Of a DNA stretch of 38,430 nucleotides, positions 17,807 to 25,211 are shown piece after piece. The notes beneath the pieces were generated by a model. It searched no databases. It worked only from the letters and a program-made list of their open reading frames with translations, and was not told where the DNA came from. Positions within the stretch are counted from its first letter, which is position 1. Each line of letters begins with the position of its first letter. A program made the translations under genes and the position numbers. Origin of the DNA: UBA3478 sp038134285 (GTDB lineage Bacteria > Bacteroidota > Bacteroidia > Flavobacteriales > Flavobacteriaceae); the NCBI GenBank assembly GCA_038134285.1, contig JAYPUW010000011.1, positions 1 through 38,430 of the forward strand. Direction: 5' to 3'.

Positions 17807-17824
17807 TTTTACCGTAAGGTAAAA
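17807..17824 (+). other. Short hairpin after the serine hydrolase gene
   Basis: TTTTACC-GTAA-GGTAAAA forms a perfect 7-bp stem with a 4-base loop, 11 bases past the stop at 17795. No T-run follows, so it may be a weak terminator, an mRNA 3' stabiliser or chance. Confidence 0.4.
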
Positions 17825-17841
17825 GATCCTTGGGGGAGTTA

Positions 17842-17971
17842 GACAACAATCACCACACTTTCTGAACCTGCGGTGCTTTACCCAATAAAAAAGACCGCTT
17901 TAGAGCAAGCTCTAGCGGTCTTTTTTCTTGTGCTAAAATCGTTGATTTTAGAAAGTATGGTGATTGTTGTC
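17842..17971. repeat. 22-nt inverted repeat enclosing a terminator, ending at the tRNA
   Basis: The left arm 17842-17863 (begins GACAACAATCACC, ends CTTTCT) is the reverse complement of the right arm 17950-17971 with a single mismatch. The 86-base spacer holds the 17887-17926 terminator and a small hairpin CTAAAATC-GTT-GATTTTAG at 17933-17951. The right arm ends on the last base of the tRNA acceptor stem, so the repeated unit is the sequence just 3' of the tRNA. Together these can fold into one long stem with the terminator at its tip. Origin unknown. Confidence 0.75.
17887..17926. terminator. Bidirectional terminator between serine hydrolase and tRNA-Pro
   Basis: Six A, then GACCGCT, a TT bulge, AGAG, loop CAAG, CTCT, AGCGGTC and six T. 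The stem is flanked by A-run and T-run, so it can end transcription from the plus-strand hydrolase gene and from the minus-strand tRNA. Confidence 0.87.
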
Positions 17972-18043
17972 GGGATGACTGGATTCGAACCAGCGACCAC
18001 ACGCACCCCATGCGTGTACGCTACCAGACTGCGCCACATCCCG
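17971..18043 (-). tRNA. tRNA-Pro (anticodon GGG)
   Basis: The minus strand gives a full 73-base cloverleaf: acceptor CGGGATG/CATCCCG, D stem GCGC/GCGT with loop AGTCTGGTA, anticodon stem CACGC/GCGTG with loop ATGGGGT (anticodon GGG, window bases 18007-18009), variable region TGGTC, and T arm GCTGG-TTCGAAT-CCAGT with one G-U pair. The next base is A and no CCA is encoded. It reads toward the terminator at 17887-17926. The 27 bases to the inner hairpin are AT-rich 3' trailer. Confidence 0.95.
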
Positions 18044-18103
18044 TGTTCAGAGGGCCAAAAATAGTATATATTCGTGTATATTTAAAAGCTAAACTTTTGC
18101 CCT

Positions 18104-19279
18104 ATGATACCTGTCAAATCTTATACTTTACCTGCAGCAATCCTTTCACTTGGTTTATTAATTGGCTGCAGTGAAGTAAGCCAAAGTCAAAGTACTGCTC
18201 GGGTGTTAAGTAATGAATCTTCAATTACCCTTAGTGAGGTTGAAGACTCGCAAAACGAATATGAATTAGAACTGGTAGCCGGTAATCTCGATATCCCTTG
18301 GGGAATGGTTTTTGTTGACGGAAAGCTTTTGGTTTCTGAAAAAAATGGAACGCTCTGGCTCTACGAAGATGCAGAAAACAGAACGGCAATCGCTGGAGTT
18401 CCTGAAACATGGCAGAAAGGTCAGGGTGGGCTTTTAGACATAGAAATTGATCCTAACTACGGCGAAGAGCCCTGGCTTTATTTCTCTTATTCAAAACCAG
18501 ATTTGAACGACAGCGACAAGGGTCATACTGCAATGGGTAGAGCACAGTTGGTGAATAACGAGCTCCAACAATGGCAAGACCTTTATTTTGGAGAGGAGAC
18601 CTCTGATAAGGGCTTTCACTTTGGTTCACGTATAGCGTTCGACGATCAACAAATGCTTTACTTCTCTATCGGAGATCGAGGAGATCGCGATAACAACCCC
18701 CAAGACCCCACTCGCGATGGCGGAAAAATCTATCGTATTCACAAAGACGGATCAATTCCAACCGACAATCCGTTTTACGGGCAGCCTGGCGCGAAGGAGG
18801 CAGTTTTTAGCTACGGGCATAGAAATCCTCAAGGAATGATTTTTCATCCTGAATTCAAAGAAATATGGGTACACGAGCACGGACCTCAAGGAGGCGATGA
18901 GGTGAATAGTTCACAGGCAGGAAAAAACTTTGGATGGCCCGTGATTAGTTACGGAATTAACTACGATGGGAGTTCATTCACCGATATCACAGAAAGGGAA
19001 GGAATGGAACAACCGCTTTACTATTGGGTTCCTTCTATCGCCCCATCAGGCATGGAATGGGTCACCAGCGACCGTTACCCAGCGCTTAAGAACACTTTAT
19101 TGGCAGGTTCTCTTAAATTTCAATACCTCGAAGCCCTTCATTTTGAAGGAAAGAAAGCGGTCAAGCGTGAGCGCCTTTTCAAGGATATCGGAAGGTTAAG
19201 AACAGTGCGTCAAGGGCCAGACGATTATTTGTATATCGCAGTTGAGGGCAAAGGTATTTACAAAATCCTTACGCTTTAG
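18104..19279 (+). CDS. PQQ-dependent aldose sugar dehydrogenase-like lipoprotein
   Basis: A 391-residue protein of the soluble aldose dehydrogenase (Asd/YliI) six-bladed propeller family. The N-terminus is a lipoprotein signal with lipobox LLIGC (Cys22), so it is probably anchored in a membrane facing the periplasm. Family motifs are LDIPWGMVF, SRIAFDDQQMLYFSIGDRGDR, DGGKIYRIHKDG, FSYGHRNPQGMIFHPE and EIWVHEHGPQGGDEVN, the last carrying PQQ/calcium-site residues. The substrate would be a sugar or other alcohol. No pqq synthesis genes occur in the window, so the cofactor may be imported or made elsewhere. The 3' end overlaps murQ by 11 bp tail to tail. Confidence 0.88.
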   Translation: MIPVKSYTLPAAILSLGLLIGCSEVSQSQSTARVLSNESSITLSEVEDSQNEYELELVAGNLDIPWGMVFVDGKLLVSEKNGTLWLYEDAENRTAIAGVPETWQKGQGGLLDIEIDPNYGEEPWLYFSYSKPDLNDSDKGHTAMGRAQLVNNELQQWQDLYFGEETSDKGFHFGSRIAFDDQQMLYFSIGDRGDRDNNPQDPTRDGGKIYRIHKDGSIPTDNPFYGQPGAKEAVFSYGHRNPQGMIFHPEFKEIWVHEHGPQGGDEVNSSQAGKNFGWPVISYGINYDGSSFTDITEREGMEQPLYYWVPSIAPSGMEWVTSDRYPALKNTLLAGSLKFQYLEALHFEGKKAVKRERLFKDIGRLRTVRQGPDDYLYIAVEGKGIYKILTL

Positions 19280-20081
19280 ATTGCTGCAGGGCTACCCGAA
19301 CAGATCCGTATTCGTTCAGCAGTTCGCGGGCCTCGTTGGAAGGTATTTTTAGAGCTTCAGATAAATAGCGCGTGCCTCTTTCCCACAATTTGTCATTTGA
19401 AAGTTGCATGTCAACCATGCGATTTCCGACTACGTGACCCATGCGGATCATGAGCGTAGTCGAAATCATATTGAGTATCAGTTTTTGAGCTGTACCGCTT
19501 TTCATGCGAGTAGAACCGGTCACAAACTCTGGACCAACCACTGCCTCTATAGGATAATCGACAGTCTGCGACAATTGACTACCCTTATTGTTCGTAATGC
19601 ACGCCGTTAATAGCCCATTCGCCTTTGCCATTCGAACCCCGCCAATAACGTAGGGTGTGGTACCAGATGCCGCGATTCCGACAACTGTATCGAGCTCTGT
19701 AATTTCATATTCTTGAAGCGTTTTCCAGGCCTGATCCAAATCGTCTTCAGCAAATTCAACGGCCTTTCGAATCGCTTGGTCTCCACCAGCGATGAGGCCG
19801 ACGACCTTTCCATGATCTAATCCGAAGGTCGGAGGTATCTCTGAGGCGTCTACAACTCCCAATCTGCCCGATGTACCAGCTCCGATGTAAAAGAGACGTC
19901 CGCCTAAACTAAAACGCTCGATCAACGCATCTACGAAGGGTGCAATTTGGTGAATACAATGTTCTATTACGGTAGCAACCTTGGCGTCTTCTTGGTTGAT
20001 ACCGGTCAAGAGTTCATGCGTACTCTTAAGGTGTAAATCTTTGTGGAGCGAGTCTGACTCGGTGGTTTTTGTAAAGCTCAT
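19269..20081 (-). CDS. murQ: N-acetylmuramic acid 6-phosphate etherase
   Basis: SIS-domain lyase of 270 residues that removes D-lactate from MurNAc-6-phosphate to give GlcNAc-6-phosphate in cell-wall recycling. Visible are STHELLTGINQED (19-32), YIGAGTSGRLGVVDASEIPPTFG (65-87) with Glu81, and Glu112 in AVEFAED, matching the catalytic glutamates of E. coli MurQ (83 and 114) with a constant offset of two. It is somewhat shorter than E. coli MurQ (298). Transcribed divergently from anmK, the enzyme that makes its substrate, across a 48-bp gap with an operator-like palindrome and a perfect -7 box. Confidence 0.95.
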   Translation of the reverse strand: MSFTKTTESDSLHKDLHLKSTHELLTGINQEDAKVATVIEHCIHQIAPFVDALIERFSLGGRLFYIGAGTSGRLGVVDASEIPPTFGLDHGKVVGLIAGGDQAIRKAVEFAEDDLDQAWKTLQEYEITELDTVVGIAASGTTPYVIGGVRMAKANGLLTACITNNKGSQLSQTVDYPIEAVVGPEFVTGSTRMKSGTAQKLILNMISTTLMIRMGHVVGNRMVDMQLSNDKLWERGTRYLSEALKIPSNEARELLNEYGSVRVALQQSKA

Positions 20082-20085
20082 ATAA

Positions 20086-20112
20086 CAAATCTAATGCGAA
20101 TTAGCGCTAATT
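20086..20112. promoter_or_regulatory. murQ promoter box with 14-bp palindrome in the murQ-anmK divergent region
   Basis: On the minus strand TAGATTTG (20093-20086) fits the Bacteroidota -7 consensus TAnnTTTG exactly and ends 4 bases before the murQ ATG, implying a leaderless or nearly leaderless mRNA. AATTAGCGCTAATT at 20099-20112 is a perfect 14-bp palindrome lying just upstream of that box. A weaker TACATTTA (20118-20125) could serve anmK. Overlap with the promoter suggests an operator; the regulator is not in the window. Confidence 0.6.
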
Positions 20113-20129
20113 ACCACTACATTTAGCAT

Positions 20130-21227
20130 ATGACTGTATTAGGGCTCATGTCTGGAACTTCTTTCGATGGATTAGATCTGTGCGTAGTGCGCTTTAACAA
20201 GACTCAAAAAGGTTACCATTACGAGATCAAACACAGCTTTCACCGGGCCTATCCAGAAATATTCGTGAGTCAATTAAAGAGGGCACATCTTGCTACCGAA
20301 AATGAAATGATGGCGCTCGAAGAGTCATTTGATGCAATCACTATTTCGGCCATACGAGAGCTTTTCGAAGGTTCTGACGAAAAAATCGATCTCATTTCAA
20401 GTCACGGACATACTACTTTACACCAACCCGAACGCGGCATAACCCGACAAATCGGAAACGGAAAATTACTCAGCGAGACCTTTAACATCCCCGTAGCTTA
20501 TGATTTTCGCTCATCCGATGTAGCTCTAGGAGGTCAAGGTGCTCCATTAGTCCCCATAGGCGATCATCTCTTATTTCATGATTACGATATCTGCCTCAAT
20601 CTAGGAGGTATTTCAAACCTTTCTTATTCATTTGAAACCAAAAGACAAGCCTTTGACGTCGGTATGTTCAACACACCCATAAACGAACTCGTTGAACCCC
20701 TTGGGTACAACTACGACAAAGACGGTAGAATCGCAGCCTCTGGAAGTCTTATTGAATCGCTTTTTGAAAGGCTCAATACCCTTGAATTCTACGCCATTCA
20801 AGGCGCCAAATCATTAGGAAAAGAATGGTATTACTCCTACTACGTCAAAGAAATAGAAGCAGTAAAGGGTTCGCGTGAGGATCTAGTGAGAACGGTCACC
20901 GAACACAATGTTTATCAAATTACTAAGGCCCTAAAGGAAATTTTTAACCGCCATAAGGCCTCTAAAAAACTAAAGGTTCTCATTACCGGAGGTGGAGCCC
21001 ACAATAGGTTTGCCATGCAACTTTTGCAATCCCAGACGCAAAGTTTTGCTTCAATGATTATCCCAAATCCGAAACTGGTCGATTTCAAAGAGGCTTTGGT
21101 TTTTGCTTTAATGGGATACCTAAGGGTACACAACGAGATCAATATCTACAGCAGCGTAACAGGAGCATCGACTGACTCTTGTGCCGGCACCTTGATTCAA
21201 CCAAATGAGCAGCGTACCTTTAGCTAA
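20130..21227 (+). CDS. anmK: Anhydro-N-acetylmuramic acid kinase
   Basis: A 365-residue sugar kinase that opens and phosphorylates 1,6-anhydro-MurNAc to MurNAc-6-phosphate, the MurQ substrate. The N-terminal ATP-binding motif GLMSGTSFDGLD (5-16), SSHGHTTLHQP, DFRSSDVALGGQGAPLVP (an AnmK hallmark), CLNLGGISNL and LITGGGAHN are all present. Paired head to head with murQ, so the two steps probably share control. udk follows 9 bases after the stop and may be co-transcribed. Confidence 0.96.
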   Translation: MTVLGLMSGTSFDGLDLCVVRFNKTQKGYHYEIKHSFHRAYPEIFVSQLKRAHLATENEMMALEESFDAITISAIRELFEGSDEKIDLISSHGHTTLHQPERGITRQIGNGKLLSETFNIPVAYDFRSSDVALGGQGAPLVPIGDHLLFHDYDICLNLGGISNLSYSFETKRQAFDVGMFNTPINELVEPLGYNYDKDGRIAASGSLIESLFERLNTLEFYAIQGAKSLGKEWYYSYYVKEIEAVKGSREDLVRTVTEHNVYQITKALKEIFNRHKASKKLKVLITGGGAHNRFAMQLLQSQTQSFASMIIPNPKLVDFKEALVFALMGYLRVHNEINIYSSVTGASTDSCAGTLIQPNEQRTFS

Positions 21228-21236
21228 AATTTAGGC

Positions 21237-21842
21237 GTGTATATCATAGGCATCACAGGCGGATCTGGGAGTGGAAAAACCACTCTAGTTAAGGCATTAG
21301 GAGAATTGAGTAACAAACCCTTGCAAATTTTATCTCAAGATCGCTATTATCACAATCAAGACCATATAACGCCAGCGGAAAGACGCAAAACCAACTACGA
21401 CCATCCAGACGCTTTTGACTACGCCTTACTTATAGCTCAGCTTAAAGCACTCAAATCCGGAAAATCAATTGATGCTCCCATCTATGATTTTGTGAATGAA
21501 ACACGAAAAAAAGAGACCGATACCATCAGCCCTCCAAAAGTCCTTTTATTAGAGGGAATTTTACTGATGAATCGTCCTGAAGTTTTTGACTTGGTAGATC
21601 TTTGGATCTACGTAGATACCGATCAAGACCATCGGCTTTTAAGAAGAGTCCGAAGAGACACCACCGAACGAGGACATGATCTTGAAACTGCTTTTAGCCG
21701 CTATACACAGCAAGTGAAACCCATGCATGACACTTATGTATCTAAGGCACGAAAAAAAGCACATTTGGTAATTAATAACGACGACGATTATGCCGAAGCA
21801 GCACAATTTATCGCACTCGCTATAAAACAGTTATGCCAATAA
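21237..21842 (+). CDS. udk: Uridine kinase family protein
   Basis: P-loop kinase of 201 residues that phosphorylates uridine (and usually cytidine) for pyrimidine salvage. The Walker A motif GGSGSGKTT is at 8-16, followed by LSQDRYYHNQD, NYDHPDAFDYALL, PIYDFVNETR, LLLEGILLM, and the arginine-rich lid RRVRRDTTERG. The start is GTG at 21237; it puts the P-loop at the usual distance from the N-terminus and no ATG is available there. It overlaps the downstream septum gene by 10 bp. Confidence 0.9.
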   Translation: MYIIGITGGSGSGKTTLVKALGELSNKPLQILSQDRYYHNQDHITPAERRKTNYDHPDAFDYALLIAQLKALKSGKSIDAPIYDFVNETRKKETDTISPPKVLLLEGILLMNRPEVFDLVDLWIYVDTDQDHRLLRRVRRDTTERGHDLETAFSRYTQQVKPMHDTYVSKARKKAHLVINNDDDYAEAAQFIALAIKQLCQ

Positions 21843-22162
21843 AAGGTTTCCAACGCTTAAAAGGGCTGAAATGGCTGACCAATCTCTATGTGGTTATTGG
21901 GCTCTTTTTTATGGTCTGGATGTTCTTTTTTGATGCCAACTCTGCATTGATTCAATGGCAACTTCAAAAAGAGATCAAGGCCCTAGAAGAAGAACGTGCT
22001 TACTTAGAACGAGAAATCGAAGAAGATCGTTTATTACTTCAAAAATTTTCAGATTCTTTAGAAAAGGAGCGTTATGCTCGAGAACGTTATTTGTTTAAGC
22101 GTGAAGGTGAAGACCTCTATCTCATCGAATACGCCGATAGCATAAAACAACCCAAATTCTAG
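21833..22162 (+). CDS. FtsB/DivIC-like septum formation protein
   Basis: A 109-residue single-pass membrane protein: basic N-terminus, transmembrane helix near 16-35 (LTNLYVVIGLFFMVWMFFFD), then a periplasmic coiled coil near 42-80 rich in Glu and Leu, ending in FKREGEDLYLIEY, the typical DivIC/FtsB tail (the K-x-GE-x-ly-I pattern). In this family it links with FtsL/FtsQ in the divisome to promote septal wall synthesis. Its start lies inside the udk 3' end, which points to translational coupling. Confidence 0.87.
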   Translation: MPIKGFQRLKGLKWLTNLYVVIGLFFMVWMFFFDANSALIQWQLQKEIKALEEERAYLEREIEEDRLLLQKFSDSLEKERYARERYLFKREGEDLYLIEYADSIKQPKF

Positions 22163-22164
22163 TC

Positions 22165-22222
22165 ATTGTTAACAATTTAGACCCCCCGTTATTGGCCACA
22201 GTGGCCAGTTATTGTATTTTAG
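22165..22222 (+). promoter_or_regulatory. parA upstream region with two palindromes and a promoter-like box
   Basis: The 79 bases before parA hold ATTGTTAACAAT (22165-22176, perfect 12-bp palindrome) and TGGCCAC-A-GTGGCCA (22193-22207, 7-bp arms). TTG at 22192-22194 and TATTTTAG at 22215-22222, 20 bases apart, resemble a -33/-7 pair, which would place the second palindrome between them. Operator for ParA or ParB autoregulation is possible. Neither palindrome resembles the usual parS site. Confidence 0.45.
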
Positions 22223-22241
22223 AACACTCTATTTTTTCACT

Positions 22242-23036
22242 ATGGGCAAGATCATTGCAATAGCAAATCAGAAAGGTGGTGTGGGTAAAACCACTACTTC
22301 AGTTAACTTGAGTGCCGCTCTTGGTGCATTAGAGCAAAAAGTTCTACTAATCGACGCCGATCCTCAGGCTAACGCAAGTTCAGGATTAGGGATTGAAGTT
22401 GAAAACGTGAGTCTAGGTACCTATCAGCTTCTCGAACATACGGCTTCTGCCTCAGAGGTAATCGTCAAGGCGAACTCGCCGAATGTATCTCTTATACCCG
22501 CCCATATTGACTTAGTGGCTATTGAAATAGAGTTGGTAGAAAAGCCGAACAGAGAGTTCATGCTTGCCGAGGCTATAAAACCACTAAAAGAACAGTACGA
22601 CTATATCGTGATCGATTGTGCTCCTTCCCTAGGGCTACTTACCCTTAATGCCCTGTCAGCGGCAGACGCAGTAATCATTCCGATTCAATGTGAATACTAT
22701 GCGCTTGAAGGTCTAGGTAAACTTTTAAACACGGTCAAAAGCGTGCAAAAATTATACAACAAAGATCTCGATATTGAAGGAATGCTACTCACAATGTTCG
22801 ACTCAAGACTAAGGCTGTCGAATCAGGTGGTCGAAGAAGTTCGCAAGCATTTTGGAGACATGGTTTTTGAAACCATTATCCAGCGCAATGTCAAGCTAAG
22901 TGAAGCGCCTAGTTTTGGTGAAAGTATTATTAGTTATGATGCGAGTAGTAAAGGCGCCTCAAATTATTTAGGCCTCGCACGAGAACTTCTGGAGCGCCAA
23001 GTGAACGATAAACCGAAAAAAAGGAAGACCTCTTAG
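22242..23036 (+). CDS. parA: Chromosome partitioning ATPase ParA/Soj
   Basis: A 264-residue deviant Walker ATPase. KGGVGKTTT at 11-19 carries the signature lysine, followed by LLIDADPQANASSGLG and the Walker B-like YIVIDCAPSLGLLT. With ParB it moves origin regions apart during division. I chose ATG 22242 (MGKIIAIANQ) because the family begins a few residues before the P-loop; an in-frame ATG at 22212 would overlap the putative promoter. parB follows after 3 bases. The short (no DNA-binding extension) form fits chromosomal rather than plasmid ParA. Confidence 0.96.
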   Translation: MGKIIAIANQKGGVGKTTTSVNLSAALGALEQKVLLIDADPQANASSGLGIEVENVSLGTYQLLEHTASASEVIVKANSPNVSLIPAHIDLVAIEIELVEKPNREFMLAEAIKPLKEQYDYIVIDCAPSLGLLTLNALSAADAVIIPIQCEYYALEGLGKLLNTVKSVQKLYNKDLDIEGMLLTMFDSRLRLSNQVVEEVRKHFGDMVFETIIQRNVKLSEAPSFGESIISYDASSKGASNYLGLARELLERQVNDKPKKRKTS

Positions 23037-23039
23037 CGT

Positions 23040-23915
23040 ATGGCTAAACAACAAAAACAAGTTCTCGGAAGAGGAATAGCTGCACTCCTGAAAGACCCTG
23101 ACAAAGATATTACTAGGTCAGAAGGGGGGTCTCTCATGGCCTTCATTGCTCCACAATTGATTGAGGTCAACCCATTTCAACCAAGAACGACTTTCGATGA
23201 GCAGGCATTAAGTGAGTTAGCCCAATCGATCGAACAATTGGGAATCATTCAGCCCATAACTGTTCGCAAAGTTGCGAATGGCTCTTTTCAACTGGTCTCT
23301 GGAGAGCGACGTTTAAGAGCTGCCCTATTGGCGAATCTTGAGCGGGTACCCGTCTACATAAGAGAAGTCAGCGATCAAGAATCTCTTGAGATGGCCTTGG
23401 TTGAAAACATCCAGCGTCAAGAGTTAGATCCTATAGAGATTGCACTTTCGTATCAACGCCTTATAGACGAAATACAACTCACACAAGACAAACTGAGCAA
23501 ACGCGTTGGTAAGCAGCGCTCAACCATTACCAATTACCTTCGACTTTTAAAGCTCCATCCTCAGGTGCAAGATGCATTGAAGAACCGATCGATCAGTATG
23601 GGACACGGAAGAGCGATCATGTCACTAGAAAATCACCCAGATCAGTTGCAGCTTTTAGGAGAGGTTTTAGGCAAAGGGTTGTCTGTTCGAGCCACTGAAA
23701 ACAGAGCGCGTCAAATAGCGCAGCCAAAGTCATCCAAGCCAACAAACAACCTCAAGCTGAGTAAAAAAGCGGCTTCTGCAGTCGAGGCTCTTCAACACCT
23801 CAGCGACAAAGAGGTCAGTGTAGACCTTCGCGCCAATGGTTCAGGAGTTCTTAAGTTTCATTTTGAATCTGAAAAAGACTTACTAAAACTCAAAAAAGCC
23901 CTTATCGGTGAATAG
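23040..23915 (+). CDS. parB: Chromosome partitioning protein ParB/Spo0J
   Basis: A 291-residue centromere-binding CTPase. The N-terminus has VLGRGIAALL, the CTP-binding region includes NPFQPRTTFDE, GERRLRA (88-94) and VENIQRQ (121-127), the helix-turn-helix lies near 148-170 (TQDKLSKRVGKQRSTITNYLRLL), and a C-terminal dimerisation domain follows a basic linker. It would load at parS and slide as a clamp. The parA-parB pair suggests the replication origin is probably not far away, but no oriC features are visible here. Confidence 0.96.
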   Translation: MAKQQKQVLGRGIAALLKDPDKDITRSEGGSLMAFIAPQLIEVNPFQPRTTFDEQALSELAQSIEQLGIIQPITVRKVANGSFQLVSGERRLRAALLANLERVPVYIREVSDQESLEMALVENIQRQELDPIEIALSYQRLIDEIQLTQDKLSKRVGKQRSTITNYLRLLKLHPQVQDALKNRSISMGHGRAIMSLENHPDQLQLLGEVLGKGLSVRATENRARQIAQPKSSKPTNNLKLSKKAASAVEALQHLSDKEVSVDLRANGSGVLKFHFESEKDLLKLKKALIGE

Positions 23916-24513
23916 ATTTACGGCTTTATTGCTCGTATTCTTTTCTATACATTTAAGCTTTGCACAAGATCAAAACGAGCGGAGTTCGAGAGAAGAAAAA
24001 AGAGTACAACGTGCAGAAAAACGGCTTGAACGCGCTAGAGATCCTTTAGCTGCTTCAAAAGCTACCTTTTATTCAGCGGCGCTTCCTGGACTTGGGCAAT
24101 TTTACAATCGACGTTACTGGAAGGTTCCATTAGCCTGGGCAGCGGTTGGTACCGGCGTTTTCGTTTATCAATTCAATCAAACCCAATACCTCAGATATCG
24201 TGACGCCTTCAAATTGAGAAATGCAGGATTCACGACCGATGAATTCTACGACATCAATGGAGATGGAGTTGGCCCTGACGTTTCAAATAGCGCATTAGAG
24301 CAAGCCCAAAAGGGATCACAGAGCCAAAGGGACTCTTCGATATTAATCGCAATTGGCCTCTATCTTCTGAACGTTATTGATGCAAGCGTAGACGCCCATT
24401 TAAAGCCTTTTAATGTCAATGAAGACCTTAGTCTTCACGTGCAACCCGTATTAGAACCCCTGGCTGTTGGAGCCGGCACTGAGGCAGGACTTAAACTAAA
24501 AATTAGATTATGA
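23908..24513 (+). CDS. DUF5683 membrane protein
   Basis: A 201-residue protein starting with GTG at 23908, inside the last codons of parB. It has a signal peptide (FTALLLVFFSIHLSFAQ), a charged helix rich in Arg, Glu and Lys (25-48), then the DUF5683 core: FYSAALPGLGQFYNRRYWKVPLAW, a hydrophobic segment (VGTGVFVYQ), and LIAIGLYLLNVIDASVDAHL, a second membrane segment. This family regularly sits between parB and dapB in flavobacteria, to my recollection. Function is unknown. It overlaps dapB by 4 bp (ATGA). Confidence 0.87.
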   Translation: MNRFTALLLVFFSIHLSFAQDQNERSSREEKRVQRAEKRLERARDPLAASKATFYSAALPGLGQFYNRRYWKVPLAWAAVGTGVFVYQFNQTQYLRYRDAFKLRNAGFTTDEFYDINGDGVGPDVSNSALEQAQKGSQSQRDSSILIAIGLYLLNVIDASVDAHLKPFNVNEDLSLHVQPVLEPLAVGAGTEAGLKLKIRL

Positions 24514-25211
24514 GTGCAATCGCTTTATTGGGATACGGAAAGATGGGAAAACGCATTGAAACCCTTGCCCATGAACGCAACCACCGTGTCGTACTTTGTA
24601 CCAATGAAACTCCAGAGCGACTCCCATCGGATACTGAGGTGATTATCAATTTTAGTACTCCTGACTCAGCGGTAGATTTAATACGGCTTGGATTGCAACA
24701 GGGAATTCCGGTAGTGAGCGGCACCACCGGATGGTTAGAGCGTTTATCAGAAGTTGAAGCGCTAGCCACCGCTCAGCAAACAGCATTTCTATACTCAAGT
24801 AATTTTAGTCTTGGAGTGAATTTATTCTTTGCGCTTAACGATAAACTGGCCACACTTATGGCACCTCATAAAGCATATAGGGTGAGTATGACTGAAATTC
24901 ATCATACCCAAAAGCTCGACGCTCCAAGTGGAACAGCTCTTTCACTGGCCACTCCTCATCTTAAGGCTCAAGACCTCAAAGGGATATCTGAAGTGCCCAA
25001 AGATGACCACCTTCAGATAACCTCCTTAAGAGAGGGTGAGGTTCCAGGAACCCATGTTGTGAACTACCAGAGTACTATTGATGAAATCAGTATCCGTCAT
25101 GAAGCCTTTTCAAGAGATGGGTTCGCCTTAGGAGCGCTCCTAGCAGCAGAATGGATCATTGGCAAAAAGGGTATTTTTACGATGTCTGATGTTATAAATC
25201 TTCACCCATGA
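24510..25211 (+). CDS. dapB: 4-hydroxy-tetrahydrodipicolinate reductase
   Basis: A 233-residue enzyme of lysine and diaminopimelate synthesis, reducing HTPA with NAD(P)H. GYGKMGKRI (8-16) is a short nucleotide-binding loop, INFSTPDSA and VSGTTGW follow, and the catalytic segment TEIHHTQKLDAPSGTA gives His131, His132, Lys135 and PSGT 139-142. GFALGALLAAEW near the end is typical. Slightly short compared with E. coli (273), as in other Bacteroidota. It supplies the cross-linking amino acid of peptidoglycan. Start overlaps the DUF5683 stop and its own stop overlaps lepB. Confidence 0.95.
   Translation: MSAIALLGYGKMGKRIETLAHERNHRVVLCTNETPERLPSDTEVIINFSTPDSAVDLIRLGLQQGIPVVSGTTGWLERLSEVEALATAQQTAFLYSSNFSLGVNLFFALNDKLATLMAPHKAYRVSMTEIHHTQKLDAPSGTALSLATPHLKAQDLKGISEVPKDDHLQITSLREGEVPGTHVVNYQSTIDEISIRHEAFSRDGFALGALLAAEWIIGKKGIFTMSDVINLHP

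Noticed and set aside
17807..17824. A true terminator directly after the serine hydrolase
   Set aside because: The 7-bp stem is AT-rich and lacks a T-run; the strong terminator at 17887-17926 more likely serves this gene, so I listed the hairpin only as a structure.
17873..18064. A 63-codon plus-strand open frame across the tRNA region
   Set aside because: It runs through the terminator and antisense to the tRNA-Pro gene, so it is chance.
22163..23915. A parS site near parAB
   Set aside because: I looked for the common TGTTTCACGTGAAACA-like 16-mer around parA and parB and did not see it; the palindromes before parA have different sequences.
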